Source: an uncultured Bacteroidaceae bacterium (lineage in GTDB: Bacteria; Bacteroidota; Bacteroidia; Bacteroidales; Bacteroidaceae). From it: DNA of 60,796 nt. Of this stretch, positions 45,667-54,983 are shown one piece after another. Both the position numbers and the translations under genes were made by a program. The stretch is from contig CAJGDX010000001.1 of assembly GCA_904502185.1 (NCBI GenBank), positions 1 through 60,796 of the forward strand. Direction: 5' to 3'. The number at the start of each line of letters is the position of its first letter. Position 1 is the first letter of the stretch. Below the pieces are notes generated by a model that was not told the origin of the DNA, did no database searches, and saw only the letters and a list, made by a program, of their open reading frames with translations.

Positions 45667-45679
45667 ACACCACCCCATT
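45645..45679. terminator. Terminator hairpin overlapping the trmH-family stop codon
   Basis: Arms AATGGGGTGG (45645-45654) and CCACCCCATT (45670-45679) pair over 10 bp with a 15-base loop that contains the stop codon of the SpoU methyltransferase. Only weak T-richness follows, so it may serve both convergent genes. Confidence 0.65.
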
Positions 45680-45738
45680 ATATTTATTGCAGTTACCATT
45701 TATGATTGACTAAAAGCAATGCTATTTACTGCATCATT

Positions 45739-46668
45739 TTAGTAGTGAGCAATGGCATTATTCACTGCCATCAGATATTTCTCGGCAGTATTAGCCTTTA
45801 CTATAGCCTTTCTATCACGTTTTTCCATATCGGGCAACAGGTATTCCCAATAGGGTTTTAATTTACTCAACAACTGGGTATTTCCCTGCAGACGAGGAGA
45901 GATTGCATCGTAGAATTTACGGTGGAAGGTGGCCACCAGCGATGCCTTTTCGCCATGCGACATGGTTCTCTGCTCCTTGAATTCGACACCCAATGCAGGG
46001 TTTGCCAATAGGCCGCGACCTACCATAATACCCTCGAGGGCAGGGAAGCGCTCTGCAATATTGTCAATGGATTCACGGGTGGTGAGGTCGCCATTGTAGA
46101 CAAGCGGATGGCGGCACTCCTCGTAGAAAAGCGCAAAAGCCTCTGTATCTGCCGGTTCACGATACTGTTCGCGTCCCGTGCGTGGATGTAGTGTTATGCG
46201 TGCAAGAGATGTCTCGTTGAGTATAGGCAACACCTCGCGCCACTCATCCTTGCTATCCCATCCCAAACGCATCTTCACAGAAAAGGTTATTTCGGGGAAC
46301 TTCTCGGTAGCACGCATCAGTGCAGCAATCTTATCGGGATGAGGCAACAGCCCTGCACCGTGCATTTTACGCACCTGCAAGGCAAAGGAACAGCCCATAT
46401 TTATATCAATCTCTTTGTAACCCTCGCCGGCAATGAATTCCACTATGGGGATAAGTTCTTCGGGCGAGGCTGCTATCAGCTGTGGAATAAGATGAGCAAC
46501 ACTGTTGTTCTTCTTTTCAATGTCGCGCACATCCTTGCTGCGTATCTCACCCTTCTCTATTCTGAGAAAGGGTGTTACGTAGCTGTCGATGCCTCCGAAC
46601 ACCTGGCTGTGGATGTTGCGCCATGTCGCTTCGGTAAAGCCCTGTAAAGGTGCTGCAAATACTTTCAT
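45739..46668 (-). CDS. tRNA-dihydrouridine synthase
   Basis: A 309-residue Dus flavoenzyme that reduces uridines in tRNA D-loops. APLQGFTEATWRN at the start, DINMGCSFALQVRKMHGAGLL (88-108, catalytic Cys93; the family usually has GCP) and SVKMRLGWD, YNGDLTT and MVGRGLLANP (FMN/phosphate binding) are present. Begins two bases after hflX. Which uridine is modified cannot be told. Confidence 0.93.
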   Translation of the reverse strand: MKVFAAPLQGFTEATWRNIHSQVFGGIDSYVTPFLRIEKGEIRSKDVRDIEKKNNSVAHLIPQLIAASPEELIPIVEFIAGEGYKEIDINMGCSFALQVRKMHGAGLLPHPDKIAALMRATEKFPEITFSVKMRLGWDSKDEWREVLPILNETSLARITLHPRTGREQYREPADTEAFALFYEECRHPLVYNGDLTTRESIDNIAERFPALEGIMVGRGLLANPALGVEFKEQRTMSHGEKASLVATFHRKFYDAISPRLQGNTQLLSKLKPYWEYLLPDMEKRDRKAIVKANTAEKYLMAVNNAIAHY

Positions 46669-46670
46669 GG

Positions 46671-47921
46671 TTACTCCTCGTCGTATGTAGGATAGAGAAA
46701 ATCGTTATAGGGATATTTCTGTACGTGAAGTTCGCAGACACGCTTGTAGATAACATCCTTCAAGTTGTCGATATTGGTACGTTCGCGTGCCGAGATGAAC
46801 AGACAGTTGTCTGCCAGTTTTGCCATCCATGTAGACTTCAGTTCGTCGAGTGTAAGGTTCTCGCGGGTCTTGGGAGTGAGATCGTCCTCCTCTTTGGGCA
46901 CATTCTTGTATGCATCGACCTTGTTGAAGATGACCATCATAGGTTTATCGCCACAGTTAAGGTCGGCAAGTGTCTTGTTTACAACCTCTATCTGCTCTTC
47001 GAAGTCGGGGTGCGAAATATCCACCACATGCAACAGAAGGTCGGCCTCGCGAACCTCGTCGAGAGTAGACTTGAACGACTCTACAAGGTCGGTGGGCAGC
47101 TTACGTATGAATCCTACCGTGTCGGAGAGCAGGAACGGGAGGTTCTCGATTATCACCTTGCGTACAGTTGTGTCGAGTGTGGCAAAGAGCTTATTCTCGG
47201 CAAAGACCTCGCTCTTGGCAAGCAGGTTCATCAGTGTGGATTTTCCCACGTTGGTGTATCCTACAAGCGCCACACGTATCAGACGGCCGCGGTTCTTGCG
47301 CTGGGTGGCCTTCTGACGGTCAATCTGCTGCAATTGCTCCTTGAGCAGCGACATTCTGCCGAGGATTATTCGACGGTCCATTTCGAGCTGTGTTTCACCG
47401 GGACCACGAAGACCTACGCTACCGCCCTTACCGCTGCCGGAACCACCACCCTGACGTTCGAGGTGAGTCCACAGACGTTGCAGACGGGGAAGCATATATT
47501 TGTATTGTGCAAGTTCTACCTGCACCTTGGCATGTGCTGTCTGTGCGCGCATTGCAAATATATCGAGGATGAGCGAAGTTCGGTCGAGAATCTTCACCTT
47601 CAGTTCCTTCTCGATGTTGCGCAACTGCTTGGCAGAGAGTTCGTCGTCGAATATAACCATACCTACCTGCTCGTCGCTGTCCTTGCGTTCTTCGATATAT
47701 GCGCCTATTTCAACAAGTTTACCGCTACCCACGTATGTTACCGGGTGAGGACGATCTATTCTCTGGGTGAAGCGCTTGACAACAACAGCTCCGGCAGTGC
47801 TTGCCAGGAAGTCAAGTTCGTCGAGGTATTCATTGGTCTTGCGCTCGTCCTGATACGAGGTTATAAGACCTATAAGTATTGCGGTTTCCGCCTTTGACTC
47901 GGATATTATGAATTCTTTCAT
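46671..47921 (-). CDS. hflX: Ribosome-splitting GTPase HflX
   Basis: A 416-residue HflX. The N-terminal domain carries GPGETQLE (173-180), the family signature, after a glycine-rich linker (QGGGSGSGKGG); the G domain has G1 GYTNVGKST (221-229), G3 DTVG and G4 NKVD. It rescues stalled ribosomes under stress. Linked to dus by a two-base gap and preceded by the M16-like gene 63 bases away. Confidence 0.96.
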   Translation of the reverse strand: MKEFIISESKAETAILIGLITSYQDERKTNEYLDELDFLASTAGAVVVKRFTQRIDRPHPVTYVGSGKLVEIGAYIEERKDSDEQVGMVIFDDELSAKQLRNIEKELKVKILDRTSLILDIFAMRAQTAHAKVQVELAQYKYMLPRLQRLWTHLERQGGGSGSGKGGSVGLRGPGETQLEMDRRIILGRMSLLKEQLQQIDRQKATQRKNRGRLIRVALVGYTNVGKSTLMNLLAKSEVFAENKLFATLDTTVRKVIIENLPFLLSDTVGFIRKLPTDLVESFKSTLDEVREADLLLHVVDISHPDFEEQIEVVNKTLADLNCGDKPMMVIFNKVDAYKNVPKEEDDLTPKTRENLTLDELKSTWMAKLADNCLFISARERTNIDNLKDVIYKRVCELHVQKYPYNDFLYPTYDEE

Positions 47922-47984
47922 CTCTGTTTTTCTCTATTTCTTACGCGAAGATAGTTGTTTTTGACGTCATATACAAACTATTTG

Positions 47985-49895
47985 TCAGTATCCGAAAAGT
48001 TCGTCACTCGTCAAATGTATTATCGTATGTTGTTGAGCAATGTCCAGTTTTCTGATGCTGCTCTGACGGCCTATGATGAGCTGTGGCGAGCGGCTCTCCG
48101 TCTGACGCTGATGGAACTCTTTTACATCGTAGTAGTCAAGAGAATTCAAGGCATCGTAAAGCTCGGCGGCTGTATATCCACGTTCGCATGCAGCGAGATA
48201 CTCCTCGGCAAGCGAATAACCGCCAACCTTTTGTGTGGAACATTCGTAAAGAAGATACAGTTTGGCTGCATCAAATTCCTCGCGCGTAAAGGGGAATTGC
48301 CCTGGCACTACACCCGGGAAGAGATACGCGCCTGAGGGATAATGTTTTTCAGAAGCACCGGCTAGCGATGCAGCCTTATTGAAAAGCAGGACTGACGCAT
48401 GGTCGGCAACGCTGATTGCAGCAGGAACTGCAACAATGCTTATAAATTCCTCTGTATCCATCGGCAGCAGAGAGATGGCAGCAACCGTATCGCCGGGAGC
48501 GGCACTCTGCATCGGTTTTTCGTTGGCAGGCATTCGTTTAGAGATTGCAGCAAGAATATTTTCGGTATCTCTGCCGCTGTATAGTATTTCGGAAGGTGGG
48601 GCAAGCATAGCTGCCACGCAATGCGCTGCTGCTTCGTAAGTTCCCTGCAAAGATTGACCGCCATACATATAACGGGCAAATTGTTCGGCAATATTATCCA
48701 GCGGCTTTTTTGTGGCAGCAACTGCGTCATTGTCGGCACATAGCTGCTTATACAGATTTTTGTTATTCAGTATTGTATCAAGGGCTGCGAAAAGAGTCTT
48801 TATAGAACCCTGTTGATTGCTTGCAATGCCCTCGATGTTCAGTTGCAACGCTGCACCATCGGCCTGCACAATTGCCCTGCCACCCAGTTTTTCGTCAAGC
48901 CAGACAGCAAAATGGCCGATGAACGACGGCGAGAGTTGCGGCATCGAATAGCGCAATGCAAGGGTAAAAAGAGTGTCGCCGGCTTCGCCGCAAATAAGTT
49001 TGGTGCCGTTGATGGATGATATTTCCAGCCCATCGGCATCGGGGAATATTACCGGTGCAGGCAGCGAAGGAAGCAATGTTATATTATTCTCGGCAGCGGC
49101 TGTTGCCTCGGGCATTCTGCCACAGCGATAGATGGAGGGCAGCCTGCGGCTGTCGGCAAGCTGTGCTGCGTCAAGGATTTTCAGACGCTCGCGGCGGAGA
49201 TAGACATCGTTCCACACTGCGCCACGTATCACCGCCTCGGCAATGGCAAAGGTGCGGAAGCCGTTATCTTTTTCGCCAAAAAGCAATTTTTGATTATATG
49301 CCTTAGCAAGTTCTGTGGGTGTAGCATTTGAAGGAGAGAGCAACTGCGCAACCTGCATGTCTGCCGTCGCTGCATCAATGGCAATCGCAAGCGTAGGGGT
49401 CAGTTGGGTTGCAGATATCTGTTTTTCGATAGCCGCAACAGTCGTTTCGGCCTCTACGGCACCTGATACAACAAAAAAAGCACTGTCGGGCAGCGACAGG
49501 AAACTGCCACTGAGGATGTGCGCCCAATTTTCTATTTCGTTGCAGGGAATATCGTTGCTGACAATGGTTGAACCATGAATTTCCGTCACGTCACAAACAT
49601 CTGTTCCTATTGAGGCAAAGAGCGAACGATACTTCTGCGAACGGGTAGACGGAGCAAGCAGCCTTTCGAGGGTGTCGCAAGCTACCGACGGAAGACATAA
49701 GGCAACTGTGGCGCGCGGCAGGACATCGTTGTGCGTGACAAAGACTTTCACGCCACGGGGCAGTCGATAAAGGCGCGTTGCGTAGGGGTCGCCCTCGATT
49801 GCAGTGTAGGGACGGCCATCATGCGACGAGCAGGAGAGAAGCGCCACCAGCAGCAGCGCCGGCAGAAATATAAATCGTTTGAGAAGCATCGCCAT
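47985..49895 (-). CDS. M16-like lipoprotein lacking the zinc-binding motif
   Basis: A 636-residue lipoprotein (lipobox LLSC, Cys22). RLYRLPRGVKVFVTHNDVLP (41-60) and KYRSLFASIGTD with SNDIPCNEIENWAHILSGSF (113-132) match the start of Bacteroidota M16 peptidases. The segment between them, which in active members contains the H-x-x-E-H zinc motif, is shortened to ALCLPSVACDTLERLLAPST. It is thus predicted to be non-proteolytic, perhaps a binding partner of an active M16 subunit elsewhere. Two bases after dprA. The homology is from pattern recognition, not from a search. Confidence 0.7.
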   Translation of the reverse strand: MAMLLKRFIFLPALLLVALLSCSSHDGRPYTAIEGDPYATRLYRLPRGVKVFVTHNDVLPRATVALCLPSVACDTLERLLAPSTRSQKYRSLFASIGTDVCDVTEIHGSTIVSNDIPCNEIENWAHILSGSFLSLPDSAFFVVSGAVEAETTVAAIEKQISATQLTPTLAIAIDAATADMQVAQLLSPSNATPTELAKAYNQKLLFGEKDNGFRTFAIAEAVIRGAVWNDVYLRRERLKILDAAQLADSRRLPSIYRCGRMPEATAAAENNITLLPSLPAPVIFPDADGLEISSINGTKLICGEAGDTLFTLALRYSMPQLSPSFIGHFAVWLDEKLGGRAIVQADGAALQLNIEGIASNQQGSIKTLFAALDTILNNKNLYKQLCADNDAVAATKKPLDNIAEQFARYMYGGQSLQGTYEAAAHCVAAMLAPPSEILYSGRDTENILAAISKRMPANEKPMQSAAPGDTVAAISLLPMDTEEFISIVAVPAAISVADHASVLLFNKAASLAGASEKHYPSGAYLFPGVVPGQFPFTREEFDAAKLYLLYECSTQKVGGYSLAEEYLAACERGYTAAELYDALNSLDYYDVKEFHQRQTESRSPQLIIGRQSSIRKLDIAQQHTIIHLTSDELFGY

Positions 49896-49897
49896 TG

Positions 49898-51031
49898 TTA
49901 CTCGATGTTATTTGCTTTGTATCTTCCGCCTGCAAGAGTCTTTACATGCTCTTTCATTTCAAGTTCAAAGAGCAGGGGCATCAGACGGTTCACGGGAATG
50001 TTTGTCTCCACCACCAGCCTGTTTATCTGTACACCTTCGGGGAAACGGGCAAGCTGCTGCATAACAATCTCCTCTTCGGGTGTAAAATTGAAAAGTTGCA
50101 TCTGCGCCGGATTATCCTTGGGGGTTTTTCGCGAAGGCCGCCAGTTCATTGCAGAAACAAAATCTGTGGCAGAGGTAATAAGAGCCGCACGATTTCTGCT
50201 TATAAGTTCGTTGCAGCCTTTGGAATTTTCGTCATTTACACGACCCGGAAAGGCAAAGCAGTCGCGCGAATAGCTGTAAGCGATAGAGGCCGTTATCAGC
50301 GAGCCACCCTTGGACGCGGATTCAACCACCACCGTTGCATCGGACATTCCTGCCACTATGCGGTTGCGACGGACAAAGTAGGCAGGTAACGACTCTGTAC
50401 CACTCATGAATTCTGTCAACAGTCCGCCATTCTCGAGCATCTCCTTGGCTGCATTACGATGAGGTTGGGGATATATACGGTCGAGTCCGTGCGCCAGCAC
50501 TCCAACGGTGGGCAGAGATGTTGCCATTGCAGCCTTGTGGGCACAAATGTCTATTCCGTAGGCAAGACCACTGACAACAAGAGTGTCGGGTATCAGTTGC
50601 GACAGTTCCCTCACAAACTTTTCGCAGATATCTTTACCATATTCGGTTGCACGGCGGGTACCGACCACCGAAACTATGCGGCGTGCATTAAGGTTGACGT
50701 TACCTTTTTTATATAGTACGATGGGAGCGTCGTCACACTCACGCAGACGACGAGGATAGTTTTTATCGTTGTAACAGAGGATGTCGATGCCATGCGTTTC
50801 GGCAAACTCCATCTCTTTCTCGGCCTTTTCAAAAGCTTTGGGGTCGGCAAAGAGGGCTTTAAGACGAGGTGTGGCACCGGGCAGTATGTCGCCGAGCGAG
50901 GAGAGATTGTCGAAGATGGCAGAAGCACTGCCGGTCACCTCTATTATATTACGAAAGAGAGCGGCTTCCAATCCTTGCACCTGTGTAAGTGCAAGCATTG
51001 AAAGCCGTTCTTTATAGTTTTTTCCCTTCAC
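49898..51031 (-). CDS. dprA: DNA-processing protein DprA
   Basis: A 377-residue DprA/Smf that binds incoming single-stranded DNA and loads RecA. The Rossmann-like core has VVGTRRATEYG (122-132), SGLAYGIDICAH (154-165) and VLAHGLDRIYP; a C-terminal winged-helix-like segment (about 310-375) is present. Located 18 bases after the TPR gene and two before the M16-like gene. Confidence 0.95.
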   Translation of the reverse strand: MKGKNYKERLSMLALTQVQGLEAALFRNIIEVTGSASAIFDNLSSLGDILPGATPRLKALFADPKAFEKAEKEMEFAETHGIDILCYNDKNYPRRLRECDDAPIVLYKKGNVNLNARRIVSVVGTRRATEYGKDICEKFVRELSQLIPDTLVVSGLAYGIDICAHKAAMATSLPTVGVLAHGLDRIYPQPHRNAAKEMLENGGLLTEFMSGTESLPAYFVRRNRIVAGMSDATVVVESASKGGSLITASIAYSYSRDCFAFPGRVNDENSKGCNELISRNRAALITSATDFVSAMNWRPSRKTPKDNPAQMQLFNFTPEEEIVMQQLARFPEGVQINRLVVETNIPVNRLMPLLFELEMKEHVKTLAGGRYKANNIE

Positions 51032-51049
51032 GGTTAAGCGGAGGAATTA

Positions 51050-52753
51050 TTATTTAATGATTTTCTGGAATGCTTCGTTTGTAACATACTTCGAGAACTC
51101 GAGGTCGTTAACAGCCTTAGCAGCCATTGAGGGATCGAGCTTGATAGCGTTCTTCAAACCATCGTAGATGAGTGATGCATTGTCGGTACGAGCACCGAGG
51201 ATAGCTCTGATGTAGTGTGTGTTTGCATCGGGGTTCTCAATCTTTGTAAGAGTTGTCTTTGCAAGATTGTAGTCCTTGTTGAGCAACTGTGCAAGAGCTG
51301 TGCTGTTTGTAACCTCCTTGCCAAGAAGCTCAGCTGCACGCTGGTACTGTCCCTGTGCGATGTAGAGGTTACCGAGAGCCTCGTCACCAGCCTTAGCGCT
51401 TGCGCCCTTAGCCATGTATGACTCAGCTGCTGCTACATCACCCTCGAGCAATGAAAGGTAACCGAGGTTAACGTTTACCTCAGAGGCTGTGGGGTTAGCC
51501 TTAGCTGCCTTTGCAAGGTAGCTTGCTGCAGTCTTGTAGTCACCGTTGTTGTAAGCGATAGCTGCAAGGTTGTTGTATGAACGGTAGTCGTTGGGGAAGA
51601 GGTTTGCTGCTGTTGTGAAGATCTTCTCCTGCTCCTTTGTATCCTCTGTAAGGATTGAAGAGTAAAGAATTTCCTCGAGAGAGAGCTGTTTGGGATCTTT
51701 GGCAAACTGCTCCTGGATCTCCTCGTCTGAACGACCGATAAGCTGATAGTTCAATGTGATACGTGCACGACGCAACTGGGGAAGAATCTCGTCAGCAAGA
51801 TCTTTGTATACAGAAGAGATGTTCTTGATCTGTGCCTCACGCTCTTCGGGCTCTTTGTACATAGAAAGTACGCGGAGGATAACATCTTTGTCGGGGAGGT
51901 TTGACTTAGAAACAAGTTCCTGGAAGCCTTCCCAGTCCTCAGCTGTGTAGTCTGTGTCGAGGTTACCGTTGAGCTCGGCTTTCTTCATCTGCTGCTCAAC
52001 GAATTTAGCTGTGTTCTTCTCACGGCCACCTGCAACGTCTACGTTGAGTGTCATACCACCGTCAGGTGAAGCGTATGCTGCAACCTCTACGTTGTCAAGA
52101 ACCTTGCTCTTTGTGTCAGTTGCAACGTCCTTCATTGAAGCCTGCAATTCCTTGATGCTCTCAGACTTTGTTTCGCTGTTGCGAAGGTTTGTCTGCTGGA
52201 TGAGGAACATGATGTTAGCCTGCTTAGCCTGCTTGATTACACGCTGGAAAGCATCCTCGCCAATAGCGATGTTTGACTTTGTGATTGTTGAACGGTAAAG
52301 TTCAGATGTTGCGATGCAACCGTCTGCAACCTTAACTTCGGGCAATGTGTATGACTTCTTGCCTTTTGTTACCTCAAACTTAAGGTAAAGAGCTGATTTT
52401 GCCATCTCGGGAGCATAATCATAGCTTGCCTTCATTGTGAAGTTACCACCCTCTTTGTATGCGATTGTACGGTTGTTACCCTGTACTTTCTCGCCCTGGA
52501 AGGTCATTGATTCGGCTGCAAGTTCACCACCGTCCCATTTCAATACAGGAGTTACTGTAAGTACGGCTTTCTTTGCAAAGAATTTCTCGGGGAATTTGCC
52601 GTCGATGGTTACAGGTACCTTACCACCTACAACCTCGAGAACTTGCGGAGTTACTGTGAAATACTCTGAAGAGAGACCTTTCATCTTTGAACCGCATGAT
52701 GTGCAAAGGATCACTGCTACTAAAGAGAGCAGGAATGAAATTTTTTTAATCAT
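51050..52753 (-). CDS. TPR-repeat lipoprotein
   Basis: A 567-residue lipoprotein (lipobox CTSC, Cys20). The N-terminal 230 residues are beta-rich; a central part includes VEVAAYASPDGGMTLNVDVAGGRE; the C-terminal half has TPR helices (NDYRSYNNLAAIAYNNGDYKTAASYL, EVNVNLGYLSLLEGDVAAAESYM). Codon choice (GCT, GGT, CGT, ATC, ACC, CTC) looks like that of strongly expressed genes and resembles susC and rplS more than its neighbours, so it may be an abundant envelope protein. Preceded by a TATCTTTG-type element about 108 bases upstream. Function unknown. Confidence 0.8.
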   Translation of the reverse strand: MIKKISFLLSLVAVILCTSCGSKMKGLSSEYFTVTPQVLEVVGGKVPVTIDGKFPEKFFAKKAVLTVTPVLKWDGGELAAESMTFQGEKVQGNNRTIAYKEGGNFTMKASYDYAPEMAKSALYLKFEVTKGKKSYTLPEVKVADGCIATSELYRSTITKSNIAIGEDAFQRVIKQAKQANIMFLIQQTNLRNSETKSESIKELQASMKDVATDTKSKVLDNVEVAAYASPDGGMTLNVDVAGGREKNTAKFVEQQMKKAELNGNLDTDYTAEDWEGFQELVSKSNLPDKDVILRVLSMYKEPEEREAQIKNISSVYKDLADEILPQLRRARITLNYQLIGRSDEEIQEQFAKDPKQLSLEEILYSSILTEDTKEQEKIFTTAANLFPNDYRSYNNLAAIAYNNGDYKTAASYLAKAAKANPTASEVNVNLGYLSLLEGDVAAAESYMAKGASAKAGDEALGNLYIAQGQYQRAAELLGKEVTNSTALAQLLNKDYNLAKTTLTKIENPDANTHYIRAILGARTDNASLIYDGLKNAIKLDPSMAAKAVNDLEFSKYVTNEAFQKIIK

Positions 52754-52860
52754 TTTTTAGGTTAAAATTAATTGTTTATAGTTTGACTTTTATATGCTGT
52801 GTAATAGTAGATGCACCATGCTTTTAGGGTATACAGCGAGGTGCTTCCGCAAAATTTTTG

Positions 52861-52868
52861 CAAAGATA
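52861..52868 (-). promoter_or_regulatory. Putative -7 element for the TPR lipoprotein-dprA operon
   Basis: The minus strand reads TATCTTTG, a perfect TAnnTTTG. Small palindromes surround it: GCAAAA-T-TTTTGC (52849-52861) and AATGCAA/TTGCATT (52868-52874 with 52896-52902). No -33 element is clear. Confidence 0.45.
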
Positions 52869-52913
52869 ATGCAAACGCTGTTTTTAATAAAATTATTGCA
52901 TTTATTTTTTTGC

Positions 52914-53843
52914 TTATTCTGTGGGTTTTAAGTGGTTTTTTCTGTTTCTTGGGTGGTGTTCTATTATTTCCTGCCGTAAACGGGCGCGGTCGATGTGTGT
53001 ATATATCTCGGTTGTAGATATACTCTCGTGACCCAGCATCGACTGAATGACACGCAGATTGGCACCTCCTTCGAGCAGATGGGTAGCAAACGAATGACGG
53101 AATGTGTGGGGGCTGACATTCTTCTCTATTCCCACAGCCTCGGCGAGTTCCTTGATTATGTGAAACACGGTTATGCGCGACAGAGGCTTACCACGTCTGG
53201 CACTGAGAAAAACAAAATCCTCGTACCCGGGACGGATATTTATAGTTGCACGGTCGGCCATATAAGCCTGAAGTTCGGCAATGGCACGCTGGGAAATGGG
53301 AACAAGCCTCTGCTTGCCGCCCTTGCCCTGCACCCTGACGAACTCTTCGGTGATGTATATATCGCTGAAACGAAGACCGCACAATTCCGAAACACGCAAC
53401 CCACAGCTATACATCAGTTCTATTATTGCTCTGTTGCGCTGCCCCTCCACCATCGACAGGTCTATCGCATTCATCATGGAATCTATCTCATCGAGGGTAA
53501 GCACATCGGGCAGGTGACGACCTATCTTGGGAGAGCCTATCTGCTCCGTAGGGTCGGCGCTTATATAATCGTCGAGTTTCAGGAATGAATAGTATGAACG
53601 CAACGATGACAATATACGAGCCCTTGAACGGGCATGAATACCAACGTCGGCAAGCGACACAAAAAAGCCCTGAATATCCTCTGCCGTTGCCTTCAGACTC
53701 TCTTTCTGCTCTTCGTTCAGATATTTCTCCAACTTCGCAACATCACCCATATATGCATCCAATGTATTGGCAGACAAAGATTTTTCCAGTTGCAAATACA
53801 TTCGATAGCGTTCGATGGGCGTTTTTCGTTCTTTAGCACACAT
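52914..53843 (-). CDS. xerD: Tyrosine recombinase XerD
   Basis: A 309-residue housekeeping tyrosine recombinase that resolves chromosome dimers at dif with XerC. Catalytic residues are visible: Arg150 (CGLRVSEL), Lys174 (GKGGKQRL), His246 and Arg249 (HTFRH), His272 (LGHES) and Tyr281. The N-terminal SAM-like core-binding domain is normal. No att sites or cargo genes surround it, so it is not part of a mobile element. Confidence 0.94.
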   Translation of the reverse strand: MCAKERKTPIERYRMYLQLEKSLSANTLDAYMGDVAKLEKYLNEEQKESLKATAEDIQGFFVSLADVGIHARSRARILSSLRSYYSFLKLDDYISADPTEQIGSPKIGRHLPDVLTLDEIDSMMNAIDLSMVEGQRNRAIIELMYSCGLRVSELCGLRFSDIYITEEFVRVQGKGGKQRLVPISQRAIAELQAYMADRATINIRPGYEDFVFLSARRGKPLSRITVFHIIKELAEAVGIEKNVSPHTFRHSFATHLLEGGANLRVIQSMLGHESISTTEIYTHIDRARLRQEIIEHHPRNRKNHLKPTE

Positions 53844-53871
53844 GAATTCAGGGAGATTGGAGAATTGTGTG

Positions 53872-53879
53872 CAAAGTTA
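53872..53879 (-). promoter_or_regulatory. Putative -7 element for xerD
   Basis: Reads TAACTTTG on the minus strand (TAnnTTTG), 29 bases before the start codon. No -33 match. Confidence 0.4.
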
Positions 53880-53943
53880 CCCTTTTTATCACTCTTTTAT
53901 GCATCCATTGGCTACTGAATTTCCAAAATTTCAGTTTTTTGCG

Positions 53944-53951
53944 TATCTTCG
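53944..53951 (+). promoter_or_regulatory. Putative -7 element for the O-methyltransferase-rbfA operon
   Basis: TATCTTCG, one mismatch from TAnnTTTG and in the common TATCTTCGCA context, 33 bases before the start codon. Confidence 0.4.
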
Positions 53952-53983
53952 CACGTTGAAACACACACTTTCACCGACGAGTA

Positions 53984-54622
53984 ATGAGAATTGCGACACC
54001 CATAGAGGAGTATATCATGGAACACATAAGCCCCGAAGGCGATTATCTTTATCGTCTTTTCAGGGCGACAAATGTCGAGACTGTCAACCCCCAGATGGCT
54101 TCGGGGCACATACAGGGCCGACTGCTGAAGATGCTTGTGGAGATGATGCGCCCCAGAAACATTCTCGAAATTGGGACATTCACGGGCTACTCTGCAATAT
54201 GCATGGCAGAGGGGTTGCAGGATGGCGGCAAGCTTTACACATTCGACATCGACGATGAAATGGAGGATTTTACACGAAAATGGATAGAAAACTCCCCCGT
54301 CGCCGACAAGATTGTCTACAAGATTGGCAGCGCACTGGACGAAGTTCCAAACCTGGGTGTTATGTTCGACCTGGTGTTTATCGATGGCGACAAACGCGAA
54401 TATGCCGAATATTACGAAATGGCATTGCAGCATCTGAACCCCGGCGGATGGATATTGGCAGACAACACTCTGTGGGATGGTCATGTAATTGAGGCCGACC
54501 GCAAAGATGCACAGACCGAGAGTGTGCGACGCTTCAACAAACTTGTCAAGGACGACCCACGAGTGGAGGAGGTTATTCTCCCTTTGCGTGACGGACTGAC
54601 AATTATTAGAAAAATCGAATAA
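53984..54622 (+). CDS. Class I SAM-dependent O-methyltransferase
   Basis: A 212-residue COMT-like protein. SAM motif LEIGTFTGYS (61-70), the acidic FDIDDEM, the metal-ligand segment VFIDGDKREY (131-140) and ADNTLWDG (159-166) match metal-dependent O-methyltransferases. Substrate unknown. 11 bases before rbfA. Confidence 0.92.
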   Translation: MRIATPIEEYIMEHISPEGDYLYRLFRATNVETVNPQMASGHIQGRLLKMLVEMMRPRNILEIGTFTGYSAICMAEGLQDGGKLYTFDIDDEMEDFTRKWIENSPVADKIVYKIGSALDEVPNLGVMFDLVFIDGDKREYAEYYEMALQHLNPGGWILADNTLWDGHVIEADRKDAQTESVRRFNKLVKDDPRVEEVILPLRDGLTIIRKIE

Positions 54623-54633
54623 AAAAACATCAA

Positions 54634-54966
54634 ATGGATAGTACAAGACAAAGCAAGATTGCCCGACTGATTCAGAAGGAACTGGGCGATATTTTTCTTA
54701 AAATGACAAAGGAGACACGCGGAGTGATGGTCTCTGTAAGCATCGTCAGAGTCAGCCCCGACCTTGGCATTGCAAAGGCCTACCTGAGTGTCTTTCCCTC
54801 GGCAAAAGGTGCAGAGGTTGTTGAAATGCTCAACAAAAACACAAAGAGCATCCGTTTCGAGCTTGGCAACCGCGTACGCCACCAGTTGCGCATAATCCCC
54901 GAACTTCGATTCTACATCGACGACTCGCTCGACTACATTGAGCACATTGACAACCTGTTGAAATAG
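54634..54966 (+). CDS. rbfA: Ribosome-binding factor A
   Basis: A 110-residue KH-fold protein needed for 16S rRNA 5'-end maturation. IQKELGDIFL near the N-terminus, SIVRVSPDLGIAKAYLSVFP and the C-terminal LRFYIDDSLDYIEHIDNLL are family hallmarks. Slightly short at the C-terminus compared with the E. coli protein, which is normal in this phylum. Confidence 0.94.
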   Translation: MDSTRQSKIARLIQKELGDIFLKMTKETRGVMVSVSIVRVSPDLGIAKAYLSVFPSAKGAEVVEMLNKNTKSIRFELGNRVRHQLRIIPELRFYIDDSLDYIEHIDNLLK

Positions 54967-54983
54967 CAGTTGCCCATAAGGCC

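Noticed and set aside
45667..45738. tRNA gene in the gap between trmH-type and dus genes
   Set aside because: No cloverleaf or T-loop consensus; the gap holds part of a terminator hairpin only.
46650..47897. 415-codon plus-strand frame
   Set aside because: Almost exactly antisense to hflX, a conserved GTPase with all motifs.
52914..53843. Tyrosine recombinase as marker of an integrated element
   Set aside because: Sequence is that of housekeeping XerD, with no att repeats, tRNA end or mobile cargo nearby.
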